64,000 nt of DNA from Serratia oryzae (lineage in GTDB: Bacteria > Pseudomonadota > Gammaproteobacteria > Enterobacterales > Enterobacteriaceae), in assembly GCF_001976145.1 (NCBI RefSeq), contig NZ_MOXD01000010.1:62201-126200 (forward strand). The letters run 5' to 3'. Positions 39,467-49,262 of the stretch are shown here, in pieces. The translations under genes were made by a program, and so were the position numbers. Position 1 is the stretch's first letter. Each line of letters opens with the position of its first letter. The notes under the pieces are model-generated. The model did no database searches and was not told the origin of the DNA. It saw only the letters and a program-made list of their open reading frames with translations.

Positions 39467-40237
39467 TTAGCTACGCAAACCGCGTCCGCGCTCGATCAGA
39501 TACCAAGCCAGCCCATAGAACACCACGATAAAGGCCACCAGCACGATCATGGTCAGCGCCAGCGGCACATCGGAAATACCGAGGAAACCAAAGCGGAAAC
39601 CGCTGATCATATACACGATCGGGTTAAGTTTAGATACCGCCTGCCAGAACGGTGGCAGCAATGTCAGCGAGTAAAACACCCCGCCCAAATAGGTCAATGG
39701 CGTCAGCACAAAGGTTGGGATCAGGCTGATGTCATCAAAGGTGGTGGCAAACACCGCGTTAAGCAGGCCCCCCAGAGAGAACAGGATCGCCGTCAGCAGC
39801 AGCGTGAGCGCAATTACCCACCAGGCATGCACCTGCAGCGGCACAAAGAACAGCGAGATCGCGGTCACCAGCATACCCACGCAGATCCCCCGCGCAACCC
39901 CACCGCCCACGTAACCGGCGATCACCACGTGAGTCGGCACCGGGGCCACCAGCAACTCTTCAATATTGCGCTGGAATTTGGCGCTGAAAAACGATGCCGC
40001 CACGTTGGCATAGGCATTGGTGATCACCGCCATCATGATCAGGCCGGGAACGATAAATTGCATATAGTCGAAACCATGCATTTCACCAATGCGCGAACCG
40101 ATCAGGTTGCCAAAGATAATGAAATAGAGCGTCATGGTGATCACTGGCGGCACCAGCGTCTGCACCCAGATGCGCGTAAACCGGTTAATCTCCTTGGCCC
40201 AGATGCTCTTCAACGCCACCCAATACAAATGCATCAT
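39467..40237 (-). CDS. yadH: ABC-2 type transporter permease YadH
   Basis: This inner membrane permease of 256 residues belongs to the ABC-2 family. It has six hydrophobic segments, for example TMTLYFIIFGNLIG, FIVPGLIMMAVITNAYANV and PTFVLTPLTYLGGVFYSL, and the family signature around the last one. It overlaps yadG by four bases, so the two form one exporter. The substrate is unknown. Confidence 0.93.
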   Translation of the reverse strand: MMHLYWVALKSIWAKEINRFTRIWVQTLVPPVITMTLYFIIFGNLIGSRIGEMHGFDYMQFIVPGLIMMAVITNAYANVAASFFSAKFQRNIEELLVAPVPTHVVIAGYVGGGVARGICVGMLVTAISLFFVPLQVHAWWVIALTLLLTAILFSLGGLLNAVFATTFDDISLIPTFVLTPLTYLGGVFYSLTLLPPFWQAVSKLNPIVYMISGFRFGFLGISDVPLALTMIVLVAFIVVFYGLAWYLIERGRGLRS

Positions 40238-41157
40238 GATTTTTCCCCATTGCCGTTAACCAGGGTGACAAACAGCTCTTCCAGCCGGTTGGCCTTGTTA
40301 CGCATACTCAATACCTGAATCCCTTGCGCGCTCAGTTGGGTGAACAAGCCATTCAGCCCTTGCTCACGCATCACCTCCACCTCCAGCGTAGAGGTATCCG
40401 TCAGGCGGCTGTGATAACCGTCGAGCTTCGGCAATGGGCTTTTCGTTGCCAGATCGAGAATGAAGGTTTCTGACTGCAGCTTCGCCAGCAGCCCCTTCAT
40501 TGAGGTGTTTTCCACCAGTTCGCCATTCTGGATAATGCCGATATTGCGGCACAGCATTTCTGCCTCTTCCAGATAGTGGGTGGTCAGGATGATGGTGGTG
40601 CCTTGCGCGTTCAGCTCTTTCAGGAACCCCCACATCGAGCGGCGCAGCTCAATATCCACCCCCGCGGTCGGTTCATCGAGGATCAGCAGTTTCGGCTGGT
40701 GCATCAGGGCTCGGGCGATCATCAGGCGGCGTTTCATACCACCGGAGAGCATGCGGGCACGCTCATTGCGTTTGCCCCACAGATCGAGCTGATTAAGGTA
40801 TTTCTCTGCCCGTACCAGCGCCTCGCGCCGCGTGACGCCGTAGTAACCCGCTTGATTGACCACTATCTGCAGCACGGTTTCAAACGGGTTAAAGTTGAAC
40901 TCTTGCGGAACCAGCCCAAGCTGACGTTTGGCGTTGACGATATCTTTGTCGATGTCGTAACCAAACACCCGCACCGAGCCTGAGGTTTTATTGACCAGCG
41001 AACTGATAATACCGATGGTGGTCGATTTACCGGCACCATTTGGCCCCAGCAGGGCATAAAAATCCCCCGCTTCAACGTTCAGATCGATACCGCGCAATGC
41101 CTTTACGCCACCGGCGTAGGTTTTGGTTAACCGCGCTATTTCCAGTGCATAATTCAT
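40234..41157 (-). CDS. yadG: ABC transporter ATP-binding protein YadG
   Basis: This is the ATPase subunit of the YadGH exporter, 307 residues. Walker A is LLGPNGAGKST, the signature LSGGMKRRLMIARAL, Walker B LLILDEPTAGVD and the switch histidine is in LTTHYLEEAEML. The C-terminal part after residue 220 is typical of drug-resistance type ATPases. The gene is divergent from can. Confidence 0.94.
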   Translation of the reverse strand: MNYALEIARLTKTYAGGVKALRGIDLNVEAGDFYALLGPNGAGKSTTIGIISSLVNKTSGSVRVFGYDIDKDIVNAKRQLGLVPQEFNFNPFETVLQIVVNQAGYYGVTRREALVRAEKYLNQLDLWGKRNERARMLSGGMKRRLMIARALMHQPKLLILDEPTAGVDIELRRSMWGFLKELNAQGTTIILTTHYLEEAEMLCRNIGIIQNGELVENTSMKGLLAKLQSETFILDLATKSPLPKLDGYHSRLTDTSTLEVEVMREQGLNGLFTQLSAQGIQVLSMRNKANRLEELFVTLVNGNGEKS

Positions 41158-41346
41158 AGGTTAGAAAGTACCTTGTGGAGATGTGTATGCTGCTGTGTCT
41201 GACAATGAGAACGAGTTTACCACCGGCCGCATTCTGACTGAGTCGAATCCGTGCGGAAAATTAGCCTCACTGTTCCGATTTCCAAATTGTGACGCTTGTC
41301 CTATATTACATCAACGCAATTCGTTCATTACAGGCCAATAACCGCC

Positions 41347-42003
41347 ATGAAAGAAATCGAAAGGCTTATCGCCAATAACCAAGCTTGGTCCACCACCATT
41401 AACCAGGAAGATCCCGGCTTTTTTGAACGTTTATCCCAAGCACAAAAACCACGGTTCTTGTGGATTGGCTGTTCCGACAGCCGGGTTCCTGCCGAACGCC
41501 TGACCGGCCTGGAGCCAGGGGAGCTGTTCGTGCATCGTAACGTGGCGAACCTGGTGATCCATACCGACTTGAACTGCCTGTCCGTCGTGCAATATGCCGT
41601 CGACGTACTGGAAGTTGAGCATATCATCATCTGCGGTCACCTGGGCTGCGGCGGCGTAGAGGCCGCGGTAGAAAACCCGGAACTGGGCTTGATCAATAAC
41701 TGGCTGCTGCACATCCGCGATCTCTGGTACAAACACAGTTCACTGCTGGGCGAACTGGAACCGGAACAGCGCCTTGATGTTCTGTGTGAGATCAACGTGA
41801 TCGAGCAGGTTTATAACCTGGGCCATTCCACCATCATGCAGTCTGCCTGGAAACGCGGCCAAAAAGTGATGGTGCACGGCTGGGTATATGGGATTCAGGA
41901 TGGTCGCTTGCGCGACTTGGAAGTGACCGCCACCAGCCGCGAAAGCCTGGAGATGGGCTACCGTAAAGCGATAGCCACACTGCTGCAGGATAAAGGCTTA
42001 TAA
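41347..42003 (+). CDS. can: beta-carbonic anhydrase Can
   Basis: Can interconverts CO2 and bicarbonate for carboxylation reactions. The 218 residues have the zinc ligands in [14 protein letters not shown] and [10 protein letters not shown], and [17 protein letters not shown]. The ATG at 41347 (MKEIERLI) matches the E. coli N-terminus. The open frame from 41296 adds unrelated residues. The ribosome binding site is weak. A hairpin follows. Confidence 0.95.
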   Translation: MKEIERLIANNQAWSTTINQEDPGFFERLSQAQKPRFLWIGCSDSRVPAERLTGLEPGELFVHRNVANLVIHTDLNCLSVVQYAVDVLEVEHIIICGHLGCGGVEAAVENPELGLINNWLLHIRDLWYKHSSLLGELEPEQRLDVLCEINVIEQVYNLGHSTIMQSAWKRGQKVMVHGWVYGIQDGRLRDLEVTATSRESLEMGYRKAIATLLQDKGL

Positions 42004-42015
42004 TCTGCCATCATC

Positions 42016-42036
42016 AAGGCGCGCTTGCCGCGCCTT
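42016..42036. terminator. hairpin between convergent can and hpt
   Basis: AAGGCGCG pairs perfectly with CGCGCCTT around CTTGC. There is no long T run, so it may end both transcripts weakly. Confidence 0.6.
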
Positions 42037-42061
42037 GCATCAATAACCGCGCTAGCTCCGG

Positions 42062-42598
42062 TTATTCATCCAGCAACACCACTTTGCCGATATACGGCAG
42101 ATGGCGATAGCGTTGGGCATAATCGATACCGTAACCCACCACAAACTCGTCCGGAATGGCGAAACCGACGTATTCCACCGGCACATCTACTTCGCGGCGT
42201 TCGGGTTTATCCAGCAACGTACAGATCGCCAGGGATTTTGGCCCACGCAGCGCCAGAATCTCACGCACCTTGTTCAGCGTATTGCCGGAATCGATGATAT
42301 CTTCAACGATCAACACGTCTTTGCCACGAATGTCTTCGTCGAGATCTTTCAGGATCTTTACATCACGCGTGGTGGACATCCCGCTACCGTAGCTGGAGGC
42401 AGTCATAAAATCGACTTCGTGCGGTACCTCAATGGTGCGGCACAGATCGGCCATAAACATAAAAGAACCGCGCAATAACCCGACCAACACCATCTCACTG
42501 CCGCTGTCGCGGTAATGTTCGGTGATCTGACGGCCAAGTTCAGCAATACGGGCCTTAACTTCCTGCTCGGAAATCATTACTTCTACGGTGTGTTTCAT
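42062..42598 (-). CDS. hpt: hypoxanthine phosphoribosyltransferase
   Basis: Hpt salvages hypoxanthine to IMP. The 178 residues equal E. coli. The PRPP-binding motif is in [17 protein letters not shown], the early loop is [14 protein letters not shown], and the flexible loop contains [15 protein letters not shown]. The gene is convergent with can and lies after cueO on the same strand. Confidence 0.97.
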   Translation of the reverse strand: MKHTVEVMISEQEVKARIAELGRQITEHYRDSGSEMVLVGLLRGSFMFMADLCRTIEVPHEVDFMTASSYGSGMSTTRDVKILKDLDEDIRGKDVLIVEDIIDSGNTLNKVREILALRGPKSLAICTLLDKPERREVDVPVEYVGFAIPDEFVVGYGIDYAQRYRHLPYIGKVVLLDE

Positions 42599-42692
42599 AG
42601 TTTTCAGGTCAGTTGCCGGAAGAAAGGCGCAGAGTTTAACATAGCTGAGAGACGGTGGCGACGCGAGCGCATCGCCCCGATGTGCTCAAGAA

Positions 42693-44330
42693 TCAGTCAA
42701 CCACGTTAAAACCCAGCATCATACCGGTATCTTCATGTTCCAACAGATGGCAATGCGCCATGTAGGCATGCTCCGCCTTGGCCAGATGGTTGAAACGGAC
42801 CAGCACTTCACTGCGCTTGCCTTCCACCAGCACGGTGTCTTTCCAACCCGCGCGGTGTGCCGCTGGCGCCTGGCCATTTTCCGACAGAATGCGGAACTGG
42901 GTGCCATGAATATGGAACGGATGCAGCATCATGTCGCCCTCACCCGAGATGGTCCATTTCTCATATTGACCACGCTTGGTGGTAAACATCGGCTTGGCCA
43001 TATCAAAGGCTTTACCGTTGATCATATTGCCATTGCTGAAATCAAAGGGCTTGGCGCTATGATCCATACTGGCCATATTACCGTGATCCATCCCCGGCAT
43101 GCTGCCGTGATCCATAGCTTTCATATCACCATGATCCATCCCGGCCATGCTGTCATTGCTGGCCTGACTGGCGTTGCCGTGATCCATACTCATGCCCGCC
43201 ATCGCCTGATGGCCATAGCGATCCATCAGGGCCTGCATACCCAAGGTATCGAGCTTGGGATCCATCGACAATTGCAGTAAGCGCTCCTGCAAGCCCGTTG
43301 ATGGCGGCAATGCAGGCAATTTCACCAGGCTATCCGGCATCGTTTTCACGCCTTGCACCAACGAAGGCTGAATACGCAATACCGGCAACGGCCGATCGAA
43401 CGGCGCTAACGTCATCCCCATCTGCACCACTGGCAGGGTGACAATATCAAACGGCTTGCCGTCAGAGGCATCCACCAGCACTTCAAAACGTTCGCCCATC
43501 AGGATCGGCAACTCGGTCAGTTTTACTGGCTCTGCAAGGAAGCCGCCGTCGCTGGCGATCACATATAAAGGCCGGTTATCGCTGGCAGCAAGATTGAGTG
43601 AACGCGCGTTACAGCCGTTGAGGAAACGCAAGCGCAGCCAACCACGCGGTGCAACGTGCTGCGGATAAGCTGCGCCGTTGGTAAACATGCGATCGCCAAA
43701 CCAGCCGACTGCGGCGCTCATTACGTCCAACTGATATTCGATCTGGCCGTCTTTCCCCAGGCGTTTATCTTGCAAAATCACCGGAATATCGTCTTTACCC
43801 CAGGTTTTCGGCAACGGCAATTGGCTGCTTTCCTCATCTTCCAGCAACACTAGCCCACCCAACCCCATCATTACCTGATGGCCGGTTTTACCGTGGGTAT
43901 GAGGATGGAACCAACAGGTGGCGGCAGGTTGATCAGCCGTGAAACTCACCGTACGCGTGCTCCCAGGATGGATCAACGCATGCGGGCCGCCATCGACCGC
44001 GCCGGGAATTTCCAACCCGTGCCAGTGCACGGTACTGGCTTGCGGCAGCTTATTATGAATATCGACTTTAACTGGTTTACCACGTTGTAAACGCACTGCC
44101 GGGCCCAGTAACGCGCCGTTGATCCCCCAGGTTCGGGTGGCAGCAGCGGGCAACCAGTTCATTTCGCCAGTTTGCAGCGTCAGGGCAATCTTGCCCTGCG
44201 CATCGGGCAGCAATAACGGTGGGATCGGTAAAGCAGGCTGTTCAGCCGCCCAGGCAGCGCGGCTCCACAAAGGCAAGGCACTTGCCGCACCCAGTGCGGC
44301 GGTCAATTTAATAAAATCACGGCGTAACAT
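42693..44330 (-). CDS. cueO: multicopper oxidase CueO
   Basis: CueO oxidises Cu(I) in the periplasm and protects against copper. A Tat signal ([20 protein letters not shown]) begins at the ATG at 44330, which follows GGGAGTCAGCG. The copper ligands are in [34 protein letters not shown] and [14 protein letters not shown]. The protein has 545 residues, against 516 in E. coli. Much of the extra length lies in the methionine-histidine-rich insert near residues 375-435, which repeats MDHG-type units ([31 protein letters not shown]). The upstream region has a CueR-type promoter. A longer frame to 44402 crosses that promoter and is rejected. Confidence 0.96.
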   Translation of the reverse strand: MLRRDFIKLTAALGAASALPLWSRAAWAAEQPALPIPPLLLPDAQGKIALTLQTGEMNWLPAAATRTWGINGALLGPAVRLQRGKPVKVDIHNKLPQASTVHWHGLEIPGAVDGGPHALIHPGSTRTVSFTADQPAATCWFHPHTHGKTGHQVMMGLGGLVLLEDEESSQLPLPKTWGKDDIPVILQDKRLGKDGQIEYQLDVMSAAVGWFGDRMFTNGAAYPQHVAPRGWLRLRFLNGCNARSLNLAASDNRPLYVIASDGGFLAEPVKLTELPILMGERFEVLVDASDGKPFDIVTLPVVQMGMTLAPFDRPLPVLRIQPSLVQGVKTMPDSLVKLPALPPSTGLQERLLQLSMDPKLDTLGMQALMDRYGHQAMAGMSMDHGNASQASNDSMAGMDHGDMKAMDHGSMPGMDHGNMASMDHSAKPFDFSNGNMINGKAFDMAKPMFTTKRGQYEKWTISGEGDMMLHPFHIHGTQFRILSENGQAPAAHRAGWKDTVLVEGKRSEVLVRFNHLAKAEHAYMAHCHLLEHEDTGMMLGFNVVD

Positions 44331-44371
44331 CGCTGACTCCCTTTTTTCAGTGACTGACAGCTCAATGCCAC

Positions 44372-44402
44372 AGGCTAAACCCTCCCCTTGCAGGAAGGTC
44401 AA
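44372..44402 (-). promoter_or_regulatory. CueR-type cueO promoter
   Basis: On the minus strand TTGACC and TAGCCT are separated by 19 bases, the long spacer of MerR-family promoters. The spacer region holds the dyad CCTTCC-TGCAAGG-GGAGGG, like the CueR operator of copA and cueO. Confidence 0.82.
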
Positions 44403-44544
44403 GTAATAGATGCAAGCCGGTCGGAAAGCGCCCGCACTCTATGTACTTCAGATATCCCCTGATTAAGGTTAAGCCCGTGTAATAAATTTGGTGCCTTTGC
44501 AGGCAAGTGTGGTAACGTCAGTAAATAATATACGGGTCTATTTT

Positions 44545-44895
44545 ATGATGAAAAAAACAACGTTATTGCTGCTGTTGCTGACCACGCTGGGTTTTTCCAA
44601 CGCCAGTCTGGCACTGAATGAATCTGAGGCAGAAGACTTGGCCGATCTGACGGCGGTGTTTGTCTATCTTAAAAATGAGTGCGGGTACAATGAATTGCCC
44701 AACGCGCAAATCAAACGCGCCATCGTTTATTTCGCTCAGCAAAATCGCTGGGATTTGAGCAACTATAATAGCTTCAATATGAAGATGCTGGGTGAGGAGA
44801 GCTATCGCGATCTCAGCGGTATTGCTATCCCAACCGCCAATAAATGTAAGTCGTTAGCTCGGGACTCACTGAGCCTGCTGGCTTACGCCAACTAA
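44545..44895 (+). CDS. yacC: YacC family pilotin-like protein
   Basis: The exported protein of 116 residues has a signal peptide ([21 protein letters not shown]). The mature part matches E. coli Yac[22 protein letters not shown]...[15 protein letters not shown] and [15 protein letters not shown]. The family is related to the PulS/OutS pilotins, but no type II secretion genes are present here. The start at 44545 lies seven bases after ACGGG. The gene precedes speED, as in E. coli. Confidence 0.88.
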   Translation: MMKKTTLLLLLLTTLGFSNASLALNESEAEDLADLTAVFVYLKNECGYNELPNAQIKRAIVYFAQQNRWDLSNYNSFNMKMLGEESYRDLSGIAIPTANKCKSLARDSLSLLAYAN

Positions 44896-45007
44896 GTCAT
44901 CCCCGCCTGTTTTCAGCCAGCGTAGCTTGAATTCTGCCGTGCATCCTCCGGCAGAGTTAGCTATGATATTTCGCCATTTTCATGGCTGTTTACGGAGTTT
45001 CCCGAAC

Positions 45008-45871
45008 ATGACCCAGAAAGACATTTGGTATGAAACGCTGCATGCCAACTTCGGCCAGTACTTCGCGGTGGAAAAAGTGTTGTACCGTGAAAAAACGGGG
45101 CATCAGGATCTGGTGATCTTCGAAAACCCGGTGCTGGGCCGCGTCATGGCGCTTGATGGAGTGGTGCAAACCACGGAGCGCGACGAGTTCATTTACCATG
45201 AAATGATGACTCACGTGCCGTTACTGGCGCACGGTCAGGCGAAGAAGGTGCTGATCGTCGGCGGTGGCGATGGCGGTATGCTGCGCGAAGTCAGCCGCCA
45301 CCTGGGCGTTCAGCAGATCACCATGGTTGAGATCGACGCTGGCGTGGTGGAGTTCTGCCGCCAGTATCTGCCTAATCATCATGCTGGAGCCTATGACGAT
45401 CCCCGCTTTAAGCTGGTGATCGACGACGGTGTTAATTTTGTGACGCAGACCGCGGAAAAATTCGATGTGATCATCTCTGATTGCACCGACCCGATCGGCC
45501 CCGGTGAAAGCCTGTTTACCTCCGCATTCTACGAAGGCTGCGCACGCTGCCTGAACGAAGGGGGTATCTTTGTGGCACAAAACGGCGTCTGCTTCCTGCA
45601 GCAGGACGAAGCGGTCAACAGCCACACCAAACTGAGCCAGTACTTCAAGGATGTGAGCTTCTACCAGGCGGCAATCCCCACCTATTACGGTGGCATCATG
45701 ACCTTTGCCTGGGCGAGCCAGAACCCGGCACTGCGCCAGCTTGATGTCGCTACGCTGCAACAGCGCGTTAATCAACAGGGCTTAAGCTGCCGCTACTACA
45801 ATCCGGCAATTCACGTGGGTAGCTTTGCTCTGCCACAGTATTTGCTCAACGCACTGAACGTTTCACGTTAA
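45008..45871 (+). CDS. speE: spermidine synthase
   Basis: SpeE transfers aminopropyl from decarboxylated SAM to putrescine. The 287 residues contain the SAM-binding [18 protein letters not shown], the acidic IDDGVNF and the substrate site [14 protein letters not shown]. The ATG at 45008 ([12 protein letters not shown]) follows ACGGAG. An in-frame start at 44927 is rejected. It forms an operon with speD, 27 bases downstream. Confidence 0.97.
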   Translation: MTQKDIWYETLHANFGQYFAVEKVLYREKTGHQDLVIFENPVLGRVMALDGVVQTTERDEFIYHEMMTHVPLLAHGQAKKVLIVGGGDGGMLREVSRHLGVQQITMVEIDAGVVEFCRQYLPNHHAGAYDDPRFKLVIDDGVNFVTQTAEKFDVIISDCTDPIGPGESLFTSAFYEGCARCLNEGGIFVAQNGVCFLQQDEAVNSHTKLSQYFKDVSFYQAAIPTYYGGIMTFAWASQNPALRQLDVATLQQRVNQQGLSCRYYNPAIHVGSFALPQYLLNALNVSR

Positions 45872-45898
45872 GCGAGAAGATAAGGAAGGTGAACCCAA

Positions 45899-46693
45899 TT
45901 GCATAAGCTAAAACTGCACGGCTTTAACAACCTGACCAAGAGCCTGAGTTTTTGTATTTACGATATTTGTTACGCCAAAACCGCGGATGACCGCGATGGC
46001 TATATCGCCTACATTGACGAACAATACAACGCCAACCGCCTGACCGAGATCCTCAGTGAAACCTGCTCGATCATTGGCGCCAATATTCTGAATATCGCAC
46101 GTCAGGACTACGATCCCCAGGGTGCCAGCGTCACTATTCTGGTAAGCGAAGAGCCGGTCGATCCCAAAGATGTTGATACCTCAGAACACCCCGGCCCGCT
46201 GCCCAACACGGTGGTCGCGCACCTCGATAAAAGCCATATCTGCGTTCATACCTACCCGGAAAGCCATCCGGAAGGTGGCCTGTGCACCTTCCGTGCCGAT
46301 ATCGAAGTCTCTACCTGTGGCGTAATTTCGCCGCTCAAGGCTCTGAACTACCTGATCCACCAGTTGGAGTCCGATATCGTCACCATGGATTATCGCGTGC
46401 GTGGTTTTACCCGCGATGTAAATGGGGTGAAACATTACATCGATCATGAGATCAATTCGATCCAGAACTTTATGTCGGAAGACATGAAGTCGCTGTACCA
46501 CATGATGGATGTGAACGTGTACCAGGAAAATATTTTCCACACCAAGATGCTGCTGAAGGATTTCGATCTGAAGCACTACCTGTTCAACGCCAAGCCGGAA
46601 GAGCTCAGCACCGCCGAACGTAACAGGATCACCGATCTGTTGTGGAAAGAGATGCAAGAGATTTATTACGGGCGGAATATTCCGCATCTGTAA
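45899..46693 (+). CDS. speD: S-adenosylmethionine decarboxylase proenzyme, TTG start
   Basis: SpeD decarboxylates SAM for SpeE. It cleaves itself at Lys-Ser in [15 protein letters not shown] to create the pyruvoyl group. The 264 residues match E. coli SpeD, ending EIYYGRN. The start is a TTG at 45899, preceded by AAGGAAGGTG. E. coli speD also starts with TTG. A strong hairpin (46701-46728) follows. Confidence 0.96.
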   Translation: MHKLKLHGFNNLTKSLSFCIYDICYAKTADDRDGYIAYIDEQYNANRLTEILSETCSIIGANILNIARQDYDPQGASVTILVSEEPVDPKDVDTSEHPGPLPNTVVAHLDKSHICVHTYPESHPEGGLCTFRADIEVSTCGVISPLKALNYLIHQLESDIVTMDYRVRGFTRDVNGVKHYIDHEINSIQNFMSEDMKSLYHMMDVNVYQENIFHTKMLLKDFDLKHYLFNAKPEELSTAERNRITDLLWKEMQEIYYGRNIPHL

Positions 46694-46700
46694 TTCAGTT

Positions 46701-46728
46701 GAACAGGGCAACGGGCGTTGCCCTGTTC
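46701..46728 (+). terminator. perfect 12-pair hairpin after speD
   Basis: GAACAGGGCAAC pairs with GTTGCCCTGTTC around GGGC. A T-rich stretch (TTATTATTTTTT) follows six bases later. Confidence 0.75.
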
Positions 46729-47004
46729 GAGCTGTTATTATTTTTTACCCCCCGATTCTAATAGATAAAACCTGTTTTCATACCTACTTTACCCGCTCAT
46801 ACCCCAACATAGCTGATAAGTTTTTCTGGATGTAAACTTTAAATAATTGGTATTGCTTGTAGGCACCGCAGCCTGGAAACATCGGGATTCGCGAATAACA
46901 TTCTGCCTATCGCATATTGACGAGATCGCTTGGCTGGCATACTTTTATCAAGGCATAAGCCTTATTGATAGTAAAAACAAAATGTTAAATCAATGGGAGA
47001 CAAA

Positions 47005-47040
47005 ATGTTTAATCAATTAGAGCGGGTTCGTTATGCATAG
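47005..47040 (+). CDS. possible 11-residue leader peptide
   Basis: ATG TTT AAT CAA ... ending TAG encodes MFNQLERVRYA. It is preceded by GGGAGACAAA, a good ribosome binding site. It lies just before a dyad upstream of the HTH gene. Such short frames occur by chance, so the call is weak. Confidence 0.22.
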   Translation: MFNQLERVRYA

Positions 47041-47043
47041 CAG

Positions 47044-47082
47044 GAGCTATTGCATACCGACATGATTTTTAAGCAATAGCTC
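47044..47082 (+). promoter_or_regulatory. 10-base dyad upstream of the CD3324-family gene
   Basis: GAGCTATTGC and GCAATAGCTC are perfect inverted repeats with a 19-base centre. It may be an operator or a leader hairpin, 35 bases before the gene. Confidence 0.5.
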
Positions 47083-47117
47083 TTGCTCAATCCTGACACA
47101 AAATTAGGAGGAGCATA

Positions 47118-47390
47118 ATGAGCTATAAAAAAGCCAATGACGTATTACCACATAATTTATTGCATGCAATTCAACAGTATATAGACGGCCAATATATTTA
47201 TATTCCGCGTAAGGCAGACAACAAGCTAGCGTGGGGGGCAAATACCGAGACGAGGAAAAGTCTCCAAGTAAGGAACGGAGAAATTCTAGCAAAACGTCTG
47301 GCCGGTTGTTCCGTTAGTGACTTGGCGGAACAATATTTCTTGTCAGAAAAAACCATATACAAAATCATTAACGCCAGTAAAAACAGCTAA
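47118..47390 (+). CDS. CD3324 family HTH protein
   Basis: The protein of 90 residues begins SYKKANDVLPHNLLHAIQQY and IDGQYIYIPRKADNKLAWG. The C-terminal helix-turn-helix is LAGCSVSDLAEQYFLSEKTI. This layout is that of the CD3324 family, which I know mostly from Firmicutes. A role as transcription regulator is likely from the HTH, but the target is unknown. The AGGAGGAGCATA site before the ATG is very strong. An intrinsic terminator follows, so it is a separate transcript from the methyltransferase gene. It has no counterpart at this place in E. coli and was probably gained. Confidence 0.75.
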   Translation: MSYKKANDVLPHNLLHAIQQYIDGQYIYIPRKADNKLAWGANTETRKSLQVRNGEILAKRLAGCSVSDLAEQYFLSEKTIYKIINASKNS

Positions 47391-47398
47391 AAGTACAC

Positions 47399-47428
47399 GC
47401 GCCCTAACCTGGTTTGGGCGCTTTTTTG
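47399..47428 (+). terminator. intrinsic terminator after the CD3324-family gene
   Basis: GCGCCC and GGGCGC pair around TAACCTGGTTT and are followed by TTTTTTGTTT. Confidence 0.88.
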
Positions 47429-47525
47429 TTTCTGAAACGATGAATAGGATGCATTCCCACACCATGCATCATACGTTATTGGCATATCACAAGTATCAAG
47501 CCATTGAGTAAAAGGAGTTTTTACC

Positions 47526-48272
47526 TTGGATATCCCACGTATTTTTACCATTACCGAAAGCGCTCACCGCATCCATAACCCGTTCACGCCGGAAAAGTAC
47601 GCCACGCTTGGGAAAGTCTTGCGCCTGGAGCCAGAGACAAGAGTACTTGATCTTGGTAGCGGCTCGGGCGAGATGCTGTGTACTTGGGCTCGTGATCATA
47701 AAATCACTGGTCTGGGCGTTGATATGAGCCAACTGTTCTCCGCTCAAGCGAAATACCGAGCTGAAGAACTTGGCGTTGCCGACCGGGTCCAGTTCATCCA
47801 CGCGGATGCTACCGGTTATGTCACCAACGAAAAGGTCGGCGTGGCCGCCTGTATTGGTGCCACCTGGATTGGTGGTGGCGTTGCCGGAACCCTCGAACTT
47901 TTGGCAAAAAGCCTTTGTCCTGAAGGTATCATTCTTATCGGCGAGCCTTACTGGCTGAAATTGCCAGCCACGGAAGACATCGCCAAGGGATGCGGAGCCA
48001 ATGCCATTTCCGACTTCCTGATACTCCCAGAGCTCATTGGATCATTCGAAAACCTCGGTTACGAGCTAGTAGAAATGGTTCTCGCTGACCATGAAGGTTG
48101 GGATAGATACTCGGCGGCCATGTGGCTCACCATGCGTAAATGGCTCAACGCCCATCCTGATGACGATTTTGCGAAAGAAATTCGAGCGCATTTGGCCTCA
48201 GAACCCAAACGCTATGTGACTTATACGCGTGAATATCTTGGATGGGGCGTGTTCGCTTTGATGGCACGGTAA
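47526..48272 (+). CDS. SAM-dependent methyltransferase, YjhP-like
   Basis: The protein of 248 residues is a class I methyltransferase. Motif I is VLDLGSGSGEMLCTWA, followed by LGVDMSQLF (acidic residue of the second strand), FIHADATGY and PEGIILIGEPYW. The sequence MDIPRIFTITESAHRIHNPF at the start and YTREYLGWGVFALMAR at the end closely resemble E. coli YjhP. The substrate is unknown. The start is a TTG at 47526, nine bases after AAAGGAG. It follows the HTH gene after a terminator and has no relation in function to the neighbouring polyamine genes. Confidence 0.85.
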   Translation: MDIPRIFTITESAHRIHNPFTPEKYATLGKVLRLEPETRVLDLGSGSGEMLCTWARDHKITGLGVDMSQLFSAQAKYRAEELGVADRVQFIHADATGYVTNEKVGVAACIGATWIGGGVAGTLELLAKSLCPEGIILIGEPYWLKLPATEDIAKGCGANAISDFLILPELIGSFENLGYELVEMVLADHEGWDRYSAAMWLTMRKWLNAHPDDDFAKEIRAHLASEPKRYVTYTREYLGWGVFALMAR

Positions 48273-48442
48273 TGTGGGGCAACTCGCTACATGACCCATC
48301 TGGCGTTAAGCCTCTAATAAACCCGCCGGCCACACGACTGCACAGGGCAGGGTGATACGTAATTTTTGAGGAGGTGGTACCGCCTGCGTCGTGCTCCTTG
48401 TCTTTGGCGTTAAACAGCACAGGTATGAATAAGCCGACTTTT

Positions 48443-48484
48443 ATCAAAAGGACAGGGCAGAGGGTACATATATTCTGCCTGTCC
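48443..48484 (-). terminator. intrinsic terminator after the DeoR-type regulator
   Basis: On the minus strand GGACAGGCAGA pairs with TCTGCCCTGTCC (one bulge) and is followed by TTTTGAT. It lies just after the operon of four genes. Confidence 0.75.
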
Positions 48485-48490
48485 GGTGTT

Positions 48491-49249
48491 TCACACCAGA
48501 TGCAAGCCGCAGGGTAAATCAGCCAACTGCTGTTGCGCCGCCGCAGGCAAGGATTTATCAGTCACAATATCGGTCAGGTGGCTGAGCGGAGCCACACAGA
48601 ATAACGAATAAGCGTCGTATTTGCTGCTGTCGGCCAACAACACGCGCTGCCGGGCATTGGCCATCAGATCCTGTTTCAGGCCCGCTTTCTCTTCGGTGGG
48701 AGTGGTAATGCCTTTTTCCATGCTCCACGAGTTGCAGCTGACAAAGGCCATATCCGGGTAAATCCCCCGCAGCAACCTGCGCCCGTGATCGCCGATGCAG
48801 GACTGGCTGCTATCGTCAATCCGGCCCCCAATAATCGTCACCTCTATCTGCTTAAACCCTGAAAGAAACAGGGCAATATGCAGATCGGCGGTAATCACCC
48901 GTAACGGCAGATGGGTTAAATGCCGAGCCAGTTCTAGCATGGTAGTTCCGGCATCCAACACCAGCGAGTCACCGGCCTTAACCATCGTCATCGCATAGCG
49001 GGCAATCGCGCGTTTTTCCTGCGGAAAACGCAGTTGCTTCTCGTTGGTGGTGGGCTGTGCGGGAATAAAACGGTTGAGCGCCACTCCGCCATGGCTGCGG
49101 TTGATGATCCCCTGCTCATCCAGTTTGATCAGATCGCGCCGGATGGTGGCAGGCGAGGCATTAATCGCGCTGACCAGTTGCTCAACGGTAACCAGATTAT
49201 GAGCTTTGAGGTATTCCAGAATCTGGTTCTGACGGCTTTGTGGCTTCAT
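48491..49249 (-). CDS. DeoR/GlpR-type transcriptional regulator (YgbI-like)
   Basis: The regulator of 252 residues has an N-terminal HTH ([20 protein letters not shown], then DLIKLDEQG) and a sugar-phosphate sensing domain ([34 protein letters not shown]). It resembles YgbI-type regulators of four-carbon acid-sugar genes. The ATG at 49249 (MKPQSRQNQ) starts the HTH, and an open frame to 49339 overlaps the dehydrogenase gene. It is the last gene of the kdgT-dtnK-pdxA2 operon, and three identical-type operators lie before that operon. Autoregulation is therefore likely, with a phosphorylated sugar acid as inducer. Confidence 0.87.
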   Translation of the reverse strand: MKPQSRQNQILEYLKAHNLVTVEQLVSAINASPATIRRDLIKLDEQGIINRSHGGVALNRFIPAQPTTNEKQLRFPQEKRAIARYAMTMVKAGDSLVLDAGTTMLELARHLTHLPLRVITADLHIALFLSGFKQIEVTIIGGRIDDSSQSCIGDHGRRLLRGIYPDMAFVSCNSWSMEKGITTPTEEKAGLKQDLMANARQRVLLADSSKYDAYSLFCVAPLSHLTDIVTDKSLPAAAQQQLADLPCGLHLV

Positions 49250-49262
49250 AACATCCGTTTGA

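Larger units (their letters stand above)
46729..47117. other. speD to CD3324-family gene gap
   Basis: The gap contains a possible mini open frame (47005-47040), a GAGCTATTGC/GCAATAGCTC dyad at 47044-47082 and the strong ribosome binding site of the next gene. The left part shows nothing recognisable. Confidence 0.5.
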
